From positions 1,860,001-1,924,000 of the forward strand of contig NZ_CP023676.1 in the NCBI RefSeq assembly GCF_003030305.1: a stretch of DNA of 64,000 nucleotides, written 5' to 3'. This document shows positions 31,265 through 40,993 of this stretch, piece by piece. Source of the stretch: Cutibacterium acnes. GTDB taxonomy: Bacteria; Actinomycetota; Actinomycetes; Propionibacteriales; Propionibacteriaceae. Position numbers and translations under genes: made by a program. Numbering within the stretch: the first letter of the stretch is position 1; each line of letters starts with the position of its first letter. The notes under the pieces were generated by a model. The model was given only the letters and a program-made list of their open reading frames with translations, was not told the DNA's origin and ran no database searches.

Positions 31265-32227
31265 TCAGTAAGAGCCGTGGTTCTTCCAGAAGTCATCAGG
31301 GTCTGACGGGGGCTGCTGACCCGGCTGCGAGCCCTGATTAGGGATCGGGTTCTGGCCGGTCTGAGACGCACTCGTCGCGCCGCCCGAGACATGACCTAGA
31401 GGCTGATTGCCCCAGAGCTGACCCGGCTCCTGTTGCCTCGGATCCTGGTAAGGAGGCTGCGCGTAGGGGTCGCCCTGGTAAAGCTGACCGTTCCACTGCT
31501 GCAGCTGCCCCTGTGGCTGTCCGTCACCTGGGTACTGCATGGTCCACGGAGCACCACCATTCTCCGGTTGTCCTGCCTTCTGTCCCTTTTTCTTGTTAAG
31601 GATGACCACAACAACGCCGACAATGGCCAGGACGGCGACGGCGACAATGATCCAGACCCAGATCGGTATGCCGTTGGAGCGCTTGCTCGTCACGGTCAGC
31701 CCCGAACTGGAGAACAAATCGCTCGGATCGGTCCAGGTAACGGTGTTCCCATCGACCTTGCTCGATCCAGAATGGCTGAGGACCTTGCCCGGGAAGGTCA
31801 CAGACACCTTAAAGTCGCTGAACATACTCGCGTCAGGAGTACGGTCGGAGCGCCCGCTATCGCGGAACAAGTCCGAGGTCATCTTGAAAGACACCTTGTT
31901 TTTGTCGAAGGTGATCTGCATGCCATCCTCTTTGTTGAGATCAGCAGCGGTGGTCTCCCCGGCAATGATGCACCCGATGTAACTATTGTCCTCGAACTTC
32001 TCGACCGTGCCGTCCGAGCCGGTACCGGCGGACCCCTTCGAGTTGTTGCAGTCGGAAAACTCAGAGGCGAGGGAGCCAGCCGACGTACTGGCTATTGACT
32101 TGGAGACACCAACCGTACTTTTGAGGTGGACGTGATTCTCATCCTTGATCTCCATGGCAGTATCAAATTTTGCGCACCCGGCAAGCAGTAAGAGGGGCGC
32201 GATAATCAAAACGAGACAGCGTCTCAT
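31265..32227 (-). CDS. LppM-like lipoprotein with C-terminal transmembrane anchor (paralogue 1)
   Basis: An exported lipoprotein of the LppM-domain group. From the ATG at 32227 the protein opens with a short Arg-containing signal and lipobox LLAGC, lipidated at Cys18. The extracellular domain (about 20-190) ends in KVSVTFPG and LSHSGSSKVDG. A transmembrane helix (about 195-220) follows, then a Gln/Pro/Gly-rich cytoplasmic tail of about 100 residues. Longer starts to 32296 exist but add a non-signal N-terminus. It shares its core motifs with the next gene upstream. The function is unknown. Confidence 0.78.
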   Translation of the reverse strand: MRRCLVLIIAPLLLLAGCAKFDTAMEIKDENHVHLKSTVGVSKSIASTSAGSLASEFSDCNNSKGSAGTGSDGTVEKFEDNSYIGCIIAGETTAADLNKEDGMQITFDKNKVSFKMTSDLFRDSGRSDRTPDASMFSDFKVSVTFPGKVLSHSGSSKVDGNTVTWTDPSDLFSSSGLTVTSKRSNGIPIWVWIIVAVAVLAIVGVVVVILNKKKGQKAGQPENGGAPWTMQYPGDGQPQGQLQQWNGQLYQGDPYAQPPYQDPRQQEPGQLWGNQPLGHVSGGATSASQTGQNPIPNQGSQPGQQPPSDPDDFWKNHGSY

Positions 32228-32373
32228 ATGACGCGAAACATTCAGCATGAGCATATAAAACCACGAACGGGAGCGGTAGGGGTAACTTCCGTACAAATGT
32301 GCTGACAGTTTCTCAACTACCCAAGGCGCACGGAATGCCTAGAACCAGTAGCTAGGCCCCGCGCAAACCTCCA

Positions 32374-33168
32374 TTAGCATCCCGGCGCTGCGTCCCCATC
32401 ACGCGGGCGGGCCCACCACCTCCTATTAATGATCATTGCAGCCACAGCACCACCAATAGCCAGCATCACCAACGCACCAATACCCCACACCCAGCCGGGC
32501 AGGCCGCCCTGGCTCTTGCCCGACGCCGTCAACCCATCTGGGGAAAGAAGATCGTTGACGTCAGTCCACGTCACAGTGCCCCCGTCAACTTTGCTCGATC
32601 CAGAATGGCTAAGCACCGTGCCGGGAAAAGTCACCGACACCTTAAAATCGCCGATGCCAGCCATGTCACCGACGCCAGAAGAATTAACACCTGGCACGAA
32701 ATCAGACAAAGCCGATCTGTCAAGATGAAACCGAATTATCTCGTCGTCGAAAGTGATGCCGATTGGGCCATTTTCTTTGTGCCCTCTAAACACATCTGCG
32801 GGCGGATTCGCAACGCTACGAGGCCAACCTGACTGAACGGTGATATCGGTTGCCGTCATGGTGCCAGTGACCGTGCAGCCGACATACGTACCGTCGTCGA
32901 ATGGCTTAACCTTCGCTTTACCAGTCAGGCTGGCATTCGGTGGAGTCAACTCGGAACAGCCGCGAAGCCGCTTGGCAAATCCTTCAGACTGACCACTTCC
33001 ATCCCGACCAAAGCTAGATTTGAGGACTCCGAAGGCGACGGTGACGTCAATATGGTCTTCGTCCCTAATAACGAAGCCAGCATTGAACTCCCCACAGCCG
33101 GACAGCAGGACGAGCGGAGCCAGCAACAAGGCAAGGAAGTATGTCGCTGGGCGCCGTATGGTCAACAT
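32374..33168 (-). CDS. LppM-like lipoprotein with C-terminal transmembrane anchor (paralogue 2)
   Basis: A 264-residue paralogue of the neighbouring lipoprotein. The signal ends in LLSGC (Cys25). The LppM-type domain contains KVSVTFPGTVLSHSGSS, then a Val-Thr-Trp-Thr-Asp segment shared with its neighbour. A transmembrane helix (about 225-248) ends in a short positively charged tail, lacking the long Gln/Pro tail of paralogue 1. The start is four bases after the methyltransferase stop, so the two are probably co-transcribed. Confidence 0.82.
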   Translation of the reverse strand: MLTIRRPATYFLALLLAPLVLLSGCGEFNAGFVIRDEDHIDVTVAFGVLKSSFGRDGSGQSEGFAKRLRGCSELTPPNASLTGKAKVKPFDDGTYVGCTVTGTMTATDITVQSGWPRSVANPPADVFRGHKENGPIGITFDDEIIRFHLDRSALSDFVPGVNSSGVGDMAGIGDFKVSVTFPGTVLSHSGSSKVDGGTVTWTDVNDLLSPDGLTASGKSQGGLPGWVWGIGALVMLAIGGAVAAMIINRRWWARPRDGDAAPGC

Positions 33169-33172
33169 GGAT

Positions 33173-34372
33173 TCATGACATCACATCTGAGCTTGCTCCG
33201 AACAGGCCGCATGGCAGTCTCACGCGATCACATACCAGCGCCTTGGTTCTTCCGGTCGTCGGGGTGCATATGACCGTCACGCGATTCGGCCCCGAAAGCT
33301 TAAGCTTGCGTCGCCATGTAACAGGGTCTACGTCGACACCGCGTTTCTTGATCTCCACCGTTCCGACGTGGTGATGATGAACCCAGGAACGCAACGCTCT
33401 GACGTCAAAGGGCAGGACCTCTTTGACCGCAAACCATGTCAGCCACGGCGAGGCAACGGGTTCTTCTGCAGTGAGATAGGCGATACCCTCCGACACCGCG
33501 TGCAACGATCCATCGATCGCCGAGAGGCTGCCAGCGCGGATTGCTGCTGGGTGAGGCTCAGCCACGAAAGGGCCAAGTTCACCAGGTGCAGGGGTAGGAC
33601 ACCTACCGGGGAGTTCTTCTATACCCGTAGGACCAACCAGCACTGCTCGATCCGCCGCCCGCTGGTCCTCAAATCCAGACCACACCGTCGCCTCAACCAG
33701 GTCTCCACGATGTCCGACATACGTGACGGGGAGGTCTGGCAGCTGCGAGCGGTCGACGCCAGGCCCTAGCTTGACGACCGCAGGCACCGATTCAAGCACT
33801 GTCATAACAAATGGCCATGGCGGCTGCACATCTTCTAACCGCCAAGTTCGCCCCCTGCCCGTGCGCCGAGCCGGATCGAGCATGACAACTGTGTCGCCAT
33901 GAGCCCGGAAGTCAGCGAAGACCGCCATAGCGTCAGCACACATCACGTGCGCTTCGGGCAGATTGTGGCGCGCTAGCTCAGCTGTTACCGGATCGACCTC
34001 GACGGCTGTCACCTCGAGGCCAGCATCAAGACATGCCCGCGCATCCGCCCCGCAGGCGCATCCAAGATCGACGACGTGGGTAAATCCGGCTTCTTTGAGG
34101 CGATGTGCACGCCACCGCGATACATCTCCACGGGTGGCCTGCTCTAGACCGTCACGGGTCCACAACATTGACGCTGCAACCGGCCCAATTTTCGCAACAG
34201 CCCGACGCCTCAGACTGATTTGGTCTAGTACCGCTGCGGCAAGATCGCCATCTATCTGTTGACGCAACCTGGTGGCAGCCAACAACGAGTCGGGATCAGC
34301 TTCAGCACCCGCTAAGTCAAGAGCTTTGCGCCCCTCGCTACTAACCAGACGCCGTGCCACGGTGTAATCCAC
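33173..34372 (-). CDS. Class I SAM-dependent methyltransferase with THUMP-like C-terminal domain
   Basis: A 399-residue Rossmann methyltransferase. The SAM-binding motif I reads VVDLGCACGAD, with the acidic end of strand 2 in VTAVEVDP and a motif IV MLDPARR. The C-terminal part, with VKEVLPFDVRALRSWV and VEIKKRGVDVDP, matches the THUMP-like domain found on related actinobacterial proteins. That combination points to RNA as the target, but the target is not known. It is first in a likely operon with the two LppM-like genes. Confidence 0.85.
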   Translation of the reverse strand: MDYTVARRLVSSEGRKALDLAGAEADPDSLLAATRLRQQIDGDLAAAVLDQISLRRRAVAKIGPVAASMLWTRDGLEQATRGDVSRWRAHRLKEAGFTHVVDLGCACGADARACLDAGLEVTAVEVDPVTAELARHNLPEAHVMCADAMAVFADFRAHGDTVVMLDPARRTGRGRTWRLEDVQPPWPFVMTVLESVPAVVKLGPGVDRSQLPDLPVTYVGHRGDLVEATVWSGFEDQRAADRAVLVGPTGIEELPGRCPTPAPGELGPFVAEPHPAAIRAGSLSAIDGSLHAVSEGIAYLTAEEPVASPWLTWFAVKEVLPFDVRALRSWVHHHHVGTVEIKKRGVDVDPVTWRRKLKLSGPNRVTVICTPTTGRTKALVCDRVRLPCGLFGASSDVMS

Positions 34373-34400
34373 GTTGTCACCCTAGACGTACTTTCTGACA

Positions 34401-35054
34401 GTGTGGGTAGAATCTTCGGTCGAGACATTGCATTCGCATTCACCGCTTTCTATACGAGGAGCAACCAGTACCGTCGTGGCCGTCACCACCTACGAGAATC
34501 GATCAAGATTTACCCAGCGCCTGCAGTCCCGGGGGTCAAAGAACACGACTTCCGGGGGAGATCCGTCGCGCCGTTCAGCAGGGTGGTACATCCACCATTT
34601 CATCGGTTCGGCATTCCAGTTGGGCGCCATGGCGACGACCTATTACGCGTCGCGCACCGAGCCTCTCAACTGGGACGCCCACACGAACATCAGCTGGGCG
34701 CTGCTCTTTATTGCGATCATCGTGATTCCCGGCTTGTTGACCTTTGTGGAATCCTTCGTTGAACCGGACGGTTCTGGGCAGGACGTCGTCGCTGGGGTCA
34801 CCATCATGCTGGCTCTCGGCGGGATTATCACGATGGGGGTCCTCGCGGATACCCCAATCGTGACAACACCGGTACCGTTCTCGATCCTGTTGCCGGTAAG
34901 CCTCGCGCTCACAGCCATTGCCCCATGCAGCCTGCCAGGGAGCAACCCTCGAGCAGACAGTATGTTTACGGAAACTCACTACGGAGCGTGGAGTTCTCGC
35001 TGGGTGGCTCCGGTGGTTTGCCTCATTCTGTGTATCGTCAGGCTAGCCAGCTGA
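34401..35054 (+). CDS. Hypothetical four-helix membrane protein
   Basis: Unrecognised. After a polar N-terminus, hydrophobic segments lie at about residues 95-113, 130-150, 155-175 and 200-217. The sequence between helices 1 and 2 is short and acidic. The start is uncertain: GTG at 34401 gives 217 aa, while GTG at 34476 follows a GAGGAG site at a long spacing and removes 25 Ser/Thr-rich residues. It is divergent from the methyltransferase gene and converges on the iron ABC ATPase. Confidence 0.55.
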   Translation: MWVESSVETLHSHSPLSIRGATSTVVAVTTYENRSRFTQRLQSRGSKNTTSGGDPSRRSAGWYIHHFIGSAFQLGAMATTYYASRTEPLNWDAHTNISWALLFIAIIVIPGLLTFVESFVEPDGSGQDVVAGVTIMLALGGIITMGVLADTPIVTTPVPFSILLPVSLALTAIAPCSLPGSNPRADSMFTETHYGAWSSRWVAPVVCLILCIVRLAS

Positions 35055-35080
35055 CCAAGATAACGCCCGCAATTGACGGA

Positions 35081-35833
35081 TTACGCGGTTACCACTGGAC
35101 GAACGACGGGGATGCCGTCGTCGCTGAGCACCCGGGCACGGAGCCCATAGACGCGCTCCAACACGTCCGGGGTGAGGACTTCCGAGGGTGATCCTTCGGC
35201 ATGCACCCCGCCCTCGTGTAACAACACCAGGCGGTCACAATAACAGGCAGCCAGATTCAGGTCGTGGAGGGCGACGATTGCCATCCTGTGCCCGCTGTCA
35301 ACGGCTCTGCGCACTAGGCGCAACACCTCGATCTGATTGTGCAGATCTAATGCAGAGGTGGGCTCGTCGAGCAGCAAGACCTGAGGATCTCGAACTACCA
35401 TCTGCGCCAACGCCACCAATTGCCGTTGTCCGCCAGACAGCTGGGAAATGAAGCGGTGGGCGATATGGGCAATACCGACGCGCTCCAAGACATGAGCGGC
35501 ACGTTCCACCGTCGCTTTGCTCCTGCTGCGAGCCGAGGTCAGGACCGACTCAAGGACGGTCAGGGATGCGGTGGCAAGCACGTCCTGGGGTAGGTAACCC
35601 ACGACGTCGCGCAGTTGGGCTCCGCTGACATGGCCATCGTCATCGCTGATGATCACCTCTCCCGAGGTAGGGGTCTTCAGCCCGGCGATCGCCTTGATGA
35701 GCGTGGATTTTCCCGCTCCGTTGGGTCCGAGCAGCCCAGTGACCGTCCCCCGCTCCAGCGGACCGAGGCTCACCCCGTCGAGTACGTGACGCTGCCCGTA
35801 AGACAAGTGCAGGTTAGACAGGCGGATGTTCAC
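35081..35833 (-). CDS. Iron-siderophore/heme-type ABC transporter ATP-binding protein
   Basis: FecE/FepC-like ATPase energising metal-chelate import. Walker A GPNGAGKST is at residues 36-44, the signature is LSGGQRQLVALAQ and Walker B is LLLDEPTSAL. It has 250 aa, a normal length. The start overlaps the permease stop by 4 bases. It is the last gene of a binding protein-permease-ATPase operon controlled by a DtxR-type box. Confidence 0.93.
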   Translation of the reverse strand: MNIRLSNLHLSYGQRHVLDGVSLGPLERGTVTGLLGPNGAGKSTLIKAIAGLKTPTSGEVIISDDDGHVSGAQLRDVVGYLPQDVLATASLTVLESVLTSARSRSKATVERAAHVLERVGIAHIAHRFISQLSGGQRQLVALAQMVVRDPQVLLLDEPTSALDLHNQIEVLRLVRRAVDSGHRMAIVALHDLNLAACYCDRLVLLHEGGVHAEGSPSEVLTPDVLERVYGLRARVLSDDGIPVVRPVVTA

Positions 35834-36924
35834 GATGCCCCTCCGAAGACACGATGCCGAGTGAGGATGAGGGAAACGAATACTGGCACCCCCACTAGCG
35901 CGGTGATGATCCCAATAGGTATCGCCACCCCAGGGATGATGGTGATCGACAGGGCATGGGCGGTGGCTAGTAGGAAGGCCCCAGTAGCTGCGGAGGCAGG
36001 CGCGAAGTATCGCTGCTCCTCGCCAACCAGGATGCGGGCGACATGGGGACCGACCAGACCGACGAATCCGATGACCCCAGCAAAGGCGACGGTAACTGCT
36101 GCCAGCAGTGACGCCAGAATAAGGATTCGCGACCTCAGCCGGGGCACATTCACCCCCATGGCGGCAGCACGTTCATCTCCGAGTCTCAACGCGGTCAGCT
36201 GCCCCGAATGCCTGATCGTGATGGGAATAGCGATAGCCAGGACGGCGGCGATGATGGCATTCGAAGTCCACGTAGCCCGTTGAAAGGAGCCCATCGTCCA
36301 GAAGACGATCTGTTGGAGGGCCTCCGGGGTGGCTCGGTACTGCAAGAGCGCCAGGAGCGCATGGAATCCGAATACCAGGGCGATACCAAGCAGGATCATG
36401 GACTCCCGGCCATCTTCACGGCGGCGTGAGACAGCGGCAACAATGGCAACCGCAACAAGGGATGCCACTGCTGCGCAGACCGCCACGTTGAATTGGGAAT
36501 TGGGAATGATCGTCCACCCCAAGACGATAGAGGCGGCCGCCCCAAAAGCCGCTGCTGCAGAGATCCCTAACGTGAAAGGTTCTGCCAGCGGGTTGTCCAG
36601 GATGGTCTGCATGTGCGCGCCTGCGAGCGAAAGGCACACCCCAATGAGTACCGCCATCACCGACGACGGAATGCGCAATTGCCACAGCACCATTCTGGTC
36701 TGAGCATCCACCGTGGAGGGATTGACCAGTGCTCTCAGCAGCTGGGGAAGAGTGATGTCCACGGGGCCAACCACGATGGTGACTAGGAAAGCAGCCACCG
36801 CAATGACCGAAAGCAGGACAATGGCCCAGCGCTTCCAACGGGCACGCCGGTAGTATCCCCTCACCACAGCCACCATTCCGGTGGCAGGATCCTCCCGGGC
36901 AAGGGACATGTCAGTGTTACTCAC
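35830..36924 (-). CDS. FecCD-family iron ABC transporter permease
   Basis: Permease with about ten hydrophobic helices over 364 aa. It has the FecCD hallmarks: AGAHMQTILDNPLAEPFTLG in the N-terminal half and LGDERAAAMGVNV, plus GFVGLVGPHVAR, in the C-terminal half that docks on the ATPase. The substrate is a ferric chelate or heme; the sequence does not decide which. It starts 8 bases after the binding-protein stop. Confidence 0.93.
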   Translation of the reverse strand: MSNTDMSLAREDPATGMVAVVRGYYRRARWKRWAIVLLSVIAVAAFLVTIVVGPVDITLPQLLRALVNPSTVDAQTRMVLWQLRIPSSVMAVLIGVCLSLAGAHMQTILDNPLAEPFTLGISAAAAFGAAASIVLGWTIIPNSQFNVAVCAAVASLVAVAIVAAVSRRREDGRESMILLGIALVFGFHALLALLQYRATPEALQQIVFWTMGSFQRATWTSNAIIAAVLAIAIPITIRHSGQLTALRLGDERAAAMGVNVPRLRSRILILASLLAAVTVAFAGVIGFVGLVGPHVARILVGEEQRYFAPASAATGAFLLATAHALSITIIPGVAIPIGIITALVGVPVFVSLILTRHRVFGGAS

Positions 36925-36931
36925 GTCGGAT

Positions 36932-38101
36932 TCACTTCTTCAGCGTGACGAAAAACACGCCGCGGTAGCCAAAAGGCAAGTAGTCCTCATGGAATTTAGC
37001 GAAATCCTTCGTTAGGTCGACACCCTTGAATTGTTTCGGATGTTGCCATGCCGCGAACTGCTCAAGTGCGAAAACATTAAAGGGAGAGTCGTAGAACTGA
37101 TGATAGACGGCATGCAACTTTCCGTCCTTCGGGGCCTTGAGTAAGGAAAATCCCGGGGTCTTGAGCAGGCCAGCCAAGGTCCTCTGTGCATCGTCATCAG
37201 TGACGTTATATCCAAGTTCGACGTGAGGAACCGACTCCGGTTTCTTCGGATCCTTAGCCCACGAACCACCGGTGGCGATGATGTGTTCGGGTTGGGTTGC
37301 CACAATCTTCTCTGGGGTGACGTCACCTGCAGATGTCCGGAGGAGGTCCGCCCCAAGGTTGTGGCCTCCGGCAGCGGTGATGACGTCGCCCAGATTGAGA
37401 TTCGCATAGGTGGAGCAACAGTCCTTAAGCCCGGCAGCACGCCACAGAAATGTGCGAGGTTTGTCACTTTCCCGGGAGACTCTTCGTGACACGTCATCAA
37501 CCTTTGATTGATAGAATTTATTGAATTCCTTAGCTCGGGAAATAGCCTTTCCATCAAAGATTTTACCGAGTGTCGCCATCGATTTCGTGGTGTTTTCTAG
37601 AGGCTTCCTGCGGAAGTCGATGAAAACATGGGGAAGCTTGGCTTGGTCCATTTTCTGAAGAAATCCAGCCTTCTCCGCAGCCTCTTTCTGGTCCAGAGTC
37701 ATGACCACCGCATCGGGCTTGAACGACAGCATATTCTCCACAGTGACGTCCCCCTTCGCGATACTGCCAATCATTGGAAGTTTGCTCACCTGTGGGCGGG
37801 CCTGACGCAATGCAGATTCGAAGCTGGGCGCCGCCTTGTGTAAATCAGCGCCGATGGCTACCACATCCTTAGCCGGATTCTCCTTGTTCAGGACACTGGT
37901 GGCCATCAGCGCGCGCCCCTCAGCCAAAAGAATGCGCTTAGGTTGGGCGTCAAAGGAAACCGTGCGCCCTGCAACATCGGTGACACTCAGAGCGGGAGTA
38001 TGGCCACTCGACGCCTTCTCCTGGGCACCACCGGCGCAGGCACCAAGACCTAACGTAAGAGCAATCGTGGCAATGGCGCCGAGAGTTCTTGTGACATTCA
38101 T
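36932..38101 (-). CDS. Iron ABC transporter substrate-binding lipoprotein
   Basis: A FecB/BtuF-like binding protein of 389 aa. From the ATG at 38101 it has a signal peptide with lipobox LGAC (Cys22), then two alpha/beta lobes joined by a long helix (about 180-215). The first lobe contains the VTDVAGRTVSFDAQPKRI entry common to ferric-chelate receptors. An unusual CC pair is present in the second lobe. The ligand is not known. A DtxR-type box lies 53 bases upstream, so it is probably induced by iron limitation. Confidence 0.88.
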   Translation of the reverse strand: MNVTRTLGAIATIALTLGLGACAGGAQEKASSGHTPALSVTDVAGRTVSFDAQPKRILLAEGRALMATSVLNKENPAKDVVAIGADLHKAAPSFESALRQARPQVSKLPMIGSIAKGDVTVENMLSFKPDAVVMTLDQKEAAEKAGFLQKMDQAKLPHVFIDFRRKPLENTTKSMATLGKIFDGKAISRAKEFNKFYQSKVDDVSRRVSRESDKPRTFLWRAAGLKDCCSTYANLNLGDVITAAGGHNLGADLLRTSAGDVTPEKIVATQPEHIIATGGSWAKDPKKPESVPHVELGYNVTDDDAQRTLAGLLKTPGFSLLKAPKDGKLHAVYHQFYDSPFNVFALEQFAAWQHPKQFKGVDLTKDFAKFHEDYLPFGYRGVFFVTLKK

Positions 38102-38153
38102 GATGGTGGCGGGCCTTCCTGTGGGGGCGTACAGCGTCAATACAAAGTGGGCT

Positions 38154-38172
38154 TAAGGTTAGCTTTACCTAA
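38154..38172 (-). promoter_or_regulatory. DtxR/IdeR-type iron box
   Basis: The 19-bp sequence TAAGGTTAGCTTTACCTAA matches the DtxR/IdeR consensus at 15 of 19 positions, with both AGGT/ACCT half-sites intact. It lies just upstream of the iron-binding lipoprotein gene. Confidence 0.8.
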
Positions 38173-38225
38173 GCCTTGGTGCAAGCATGACGCCGCGCAT
38201 CCACGAAGCCCCCAGCGTCAAAGGT

Positions 38226-38717
38226 TTACACCGAGTATGACCACCCGGTCGGTCGACCATCGTGATAGGGCAGACAGCCGTGGAACTGCGGAACATCAGG
38301 ATCAAAAACCAGCGGCAGAAAGTAGCGGTCCCCCTCCCACATCGGTAACTCGTCGAGCGAATCGACGCGCTCCCAGGTCAGTGGCCCCTCTTCATTGGCG
38401 TCAGGGATGGCGTCGGCAATGGGATGCCACGAGTCGACGAGGAAGATAAATCCGAAATGGTCTTCACCGTGTCTGCCGAACCCAGGCCAAGAGACAGTGC
38501 CACGCAGCCTCATGGCATCGACCTCAATGCGAGCCTCTTCGCGCAATTCGCGCTTCATACCGGCGACAACATCCTCCCCCGGCTCGACTTTGCCACCCAG
38601 CCCGTTGTACTTACCGAGCTGCTCATCCCCAGGACGGGCGATGCGGTGCACCATGAGGACACGTTCGCCGTCGGGGTGCATGACGAAACCAAGGGTGGTG
38701 AGGATCGGGGTCATCAT
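38226..38717 (-). CDS. Nudix hydrolase, MutT/8-oxo-dGTP diphosphatase-like
   Basis: A Nudix pyrophosphohydrolase of 163 aa. The box starts at Gly42 (GGKVEPGED) and continues to REELREE-like residues 56-61 with the catalytic glutamates in place. The usual Gly near the end of the box is Arg63. N-terminal LTTLGFVMHPDGERVLMV and the LGKYNGLGGKVE entry resemble the YtkD/8-oxo-dGTPase group, so nucleotide sanitation is the likely role. Substrate assignment is from similarity only. It is encoded upstream of, and in the same direction as, the iron operon, but the iron box falls between them. Confidence 0.88.
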   Translation of the reverse strand: MMTPILTTLGFVMHPDGERVLMVHRIARPGDEQLGKYNGLGGKVEPGEDVVAGMKRELREEARIEVDAMRLRGTVSWPGFGRHGEDHFGFIFLVDSWHPIADAIPDANEEGPLTWERVDSLDELPMWEGDRYFLPLVFDPDVPQFHGCLPYHDGRPTGWSYSV

Positions 38718-38830
38718 GGACTAATCCTCCCACCCGGCAGCAAGATCAGATCATGTCCACTTTCGAAGGCATGCGGCACGATCTCGTAGGCGAACTCCAG
38801 CGGGTCGCACGTTCACATTCCTACCCCGAC

Positions 38831-39874
38831 TCAGACGAGCACCGTCTCGATGGGCAATCCTGAATCAGCCGAAATATCCATGGCCGACGCAGGCAGCCCC
38901 GCCTTGACAACCTGCACACCTAAGGCCGCGATCATGGCCCCATTGTCGGTGCATAGGCCCGGACGCGGCCGTCGCAACTCAACGCCGGCGTCCGCCATCC
39001 GCTCAGCAAGCAGAGTCCGCAGACGAGAGTTCGCCGCGACTCCGCCGCCGATGAGGAAGTGAGTGAGGCCATACTCCTGGCACATGTCGACGGCTTTCGC
39101 AGTGAGAACGTCGGCAACGGCCTCCTGGAAACTGGCGGCGACGTCAGCGATGCGGAACTCAACTCCGTCACGCTGCTGGGTCTCCACCCACCGACTCACC
39201 GCGGTCTTAAGGCCGGAAAAGGAGTAGTCGAAGCGATGTTTAACCATGTCGTGGCGAGCCGTCAGTCCGCGTGGGAAACGAATCGCTGTCGGGTCCCCCT
39301 CGGCGGCAGCCTTGTCGATGACCGGCCCACCCGGGTACGGCAGGCCAAGCACGCGGGCCACTTTGTCGTAGGCCTCGCCAGCAGCGTCGTCGATCGTCGA
39401 GCCGACCTCAATAATGTCTGTGGCGATGTCGTTTACCCGCAGCAAGCTGGTATGGCCGCCTGAGACGAGCAGAGCCCCACATGGCATCGGCAGCTCACCG
39501 TGCTCAAGCAGGTCGACGGCGACATGTCCAGCCAGATGGTTGACGCCGTACAGAGGCTTGTTGAGCCAGCTTGCTAAAGCTTTGGCCGCCGACAGGCCGA
39601 CGACGAGTGCCCCAACCAGGCCTGGACCGGCTGTCACAGCAATACCGTCGAGCTCGGACAGGTCCACCCCGGCGGTCGAGGCGGCCTTGTCCAACACCGG
39701 GACGATGGCCTCCAAGTGGGCTCGGGATGCCACTTCCGGCACGACTCCACCGAAGCGCACGTGCTGTTCCATCGAAGAGGCGACCTCGTTGGCGAGCAAG
39801 TCATTGCCCCGAACGATGCCAACTCCGGTCTCGTCGCACGATGACTCGATGCCCAGAATGAGCGGTTCAGACAT
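38831..39874 (-). CDS. tsaD: tRNA N6-adenosine threonylcarbamoyltransferase TsaD
   Basis: Transfers the threonylcarbamoyl group to A37 of ANN-decoding tRNAs, working with TsaB and TsaE. It is an ASKHA-fold metalloprotein. The N-terminus [20 protein letters not shown] is canonical and the metal ligands are His113 and His117. I chose the ATG at 39874, since upstream residues are Pro/Ser-rich and belong to the end of rimI. Length 347 aa. It overlaps rimI by eight bases. Confidence 0.96.
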   Translation of the reverse strand: MSEPLILGIESSCDETGVGIVRGNDLLANEVASSMEQHVRFGGVVPEVASRAHLEAIVPVLDKAASTAGVDLSELDGIAVTAGPGLVGALVVGLSAAKALASWLNKPLYGVNHLAGHVAVDLLEHGELPMPCGALLVSGGHTSLLRVNDIATDIIEVGSTIDDAAGEAYDKVARVLGLPYPGGPVIDKAAAEGDPTAIRFPRGLTARHDMVKHRFDYSFSGLKTAVSRWVETQQRDGVEFRIADVAASFQEAVADVLTAKAVDMCQEYGLTHFLIGGGVAANSRLRTLLAERMADAGVELRRPRPGLCTDNGAMIAALGVQVVKAGLPASAMDISADSGLPIETVLV

Positions 39875-40337
39875 GGTTCTCCTCGGATGGGGTTGTGGTC
39901 TCGGCGCGGGGCAAATCAACGGACATGACGAGGGCGTCGATCCCGCCGCCGTAGTAGTTGGGTCGCTGCGAAATCGTCTCGAAGCCGAAGCGTCGGTAGA
40001 GAGAAATGGCCGGGTCGTTATCGCGGCGGACCTCAAGCATCATGGTGTGACACCCCCGGGACGTCGCCCAATCCAGGCCACGGGCGAGCAGTTCGACGGC
40101 CAGGCCGCGCCCACGCGCTGCGGGCGCCACCATGATCCGGTCGAGGTCCGCGACGTCGAAACCGTGGAAGGTCGCGACGGCAGCAACCTCGTCATCCCCA
40201 GCGACTAAGGTGAGGCGGTGATCAGCCGGGGCGATCCCTTCGGCCCAGGAGGCACGCGACCACGCTGGGTCAAAGCTGGCCTGCTCAACAGCCATAACGG
40301 CGTCAAGGTCGGCCATGCGAGCGGGTCTCGTCATCAC
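39867..40337 (-). CDS. rimI: Ribosomal-protein-alanine N-acetyltransferase RimI
   Basis: GNAT-fold acetyltransferase of 156 aa. The acetyl-CoA loop is [15 protein letters not shown], followed by SLYRRFGFE, the usual RimI C-terminal motif. RimI acetylates ribosomal protein S18 in E. coli; other targets are possible. It sits between tsaB and tsaD, as in other actinobacteria, with start-stop overlaps on both sides. Confidence 0.92.
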   Translation of the reverse strand: MMTRPARMADLDAVMAVEQASFDPAWSRASWAEGIAPADHRLTLVAGDDEVAAVATFHGFDVADLDRIMVAPAARGRGLAVELLARGLDWATSRGCHTMMLEVRRDNDPAISLYRRFGFETISQRPNYYGGGIDALVMSVDLPRAETTTPSEENHV

Positions 40338-40993
40338 CTGAGGCCGGGCAGGGTGAGGCGGGTCGGGGTCAAGGTGGCCTTACGCGCCGTCGGAACGGTG
40401 GCATCAGGATCGCGCAAGTAGAGCGGCTCCAGCCCGACGTCAGGCATAGCCTGCCACGACGCCGCAAGCACCCCGGCGTCCAGATGCTCAGGCGATCCCG
40501 GGGTCGGCGTCAGACCGCGAACCAGACATCCCGGACCACCGATGGGCAGATCCTTCGGCAGGTCCTCAGGGCGAGTGACATTGGGGCCGTCGAGACGATG
40601 CCCGGAAGCGTCGTAGCGAGCCCAATACAGCTCATGGCGACGAGCGTCAGTACATACCACGAACTCCCCATCGACCCCAGCCCACTGCCGGGCCAGGATG
40701 TCGAGGGAACATACCGGGTGCGGGGTAAGACCGGCCAGGTGTGCCAGTACCCTTCCTGTTGCCACCCCAACCCGCAGGCCGGTGTAGGGGCCAGGGCCGA
40801 CCCCAATAGCGACCTCTGCGATGTCGGTTAAAGCAATCCCGGCCTCCTCACAGCCGCGATGGATGAGGGGCATGAGCTGCTCAGCATGGGCACGAGGATC
40901 GTCGTAGTGCAGGCTGACGAGCACCTCAGATCCACGTGCCAAACCGACGCTGACAGCCGTCGACGTGTCGATTCCCAAGACGATGGTGTTCAT
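40334..40993 (-). CDS. tsaB: tRNA threonylcarbamoyladenosine biosynthesis protein TsaB
   Basis: Scaffold subunit for the t6A complex with TsaD and TsaE. It is an ASKHA-fold pseudo-enzyme of 219 aa. The N-terminal half carries VLGIDTSTAVSVGL, and IGVGPGPYTGLRVGVATG is the family signature. It overlaps rimI by four bases and shares one base with the fused tsaE gene upstream. Confidence 0.95.
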   Translation of the reverse strand: MNTIVLGIDTSTAVSVGLARGSEVLVSLHYDDPRAHAEQLMPLIHRGCEEAGIALTDIAEVAIGVGPGPYTGLRVGVATGRVLAHLAGLTPHPVCSLDILARQWAGVDGEFVVCTDARRHELYWARYDASGHRLDGPNVTRPEDLPKDLPIGGPGCLVRGLTPTPGSPEHLDAGVLAASWQAMPDVGLEPLYLRDPDATVPTARKATLTPTRLTLPGLR

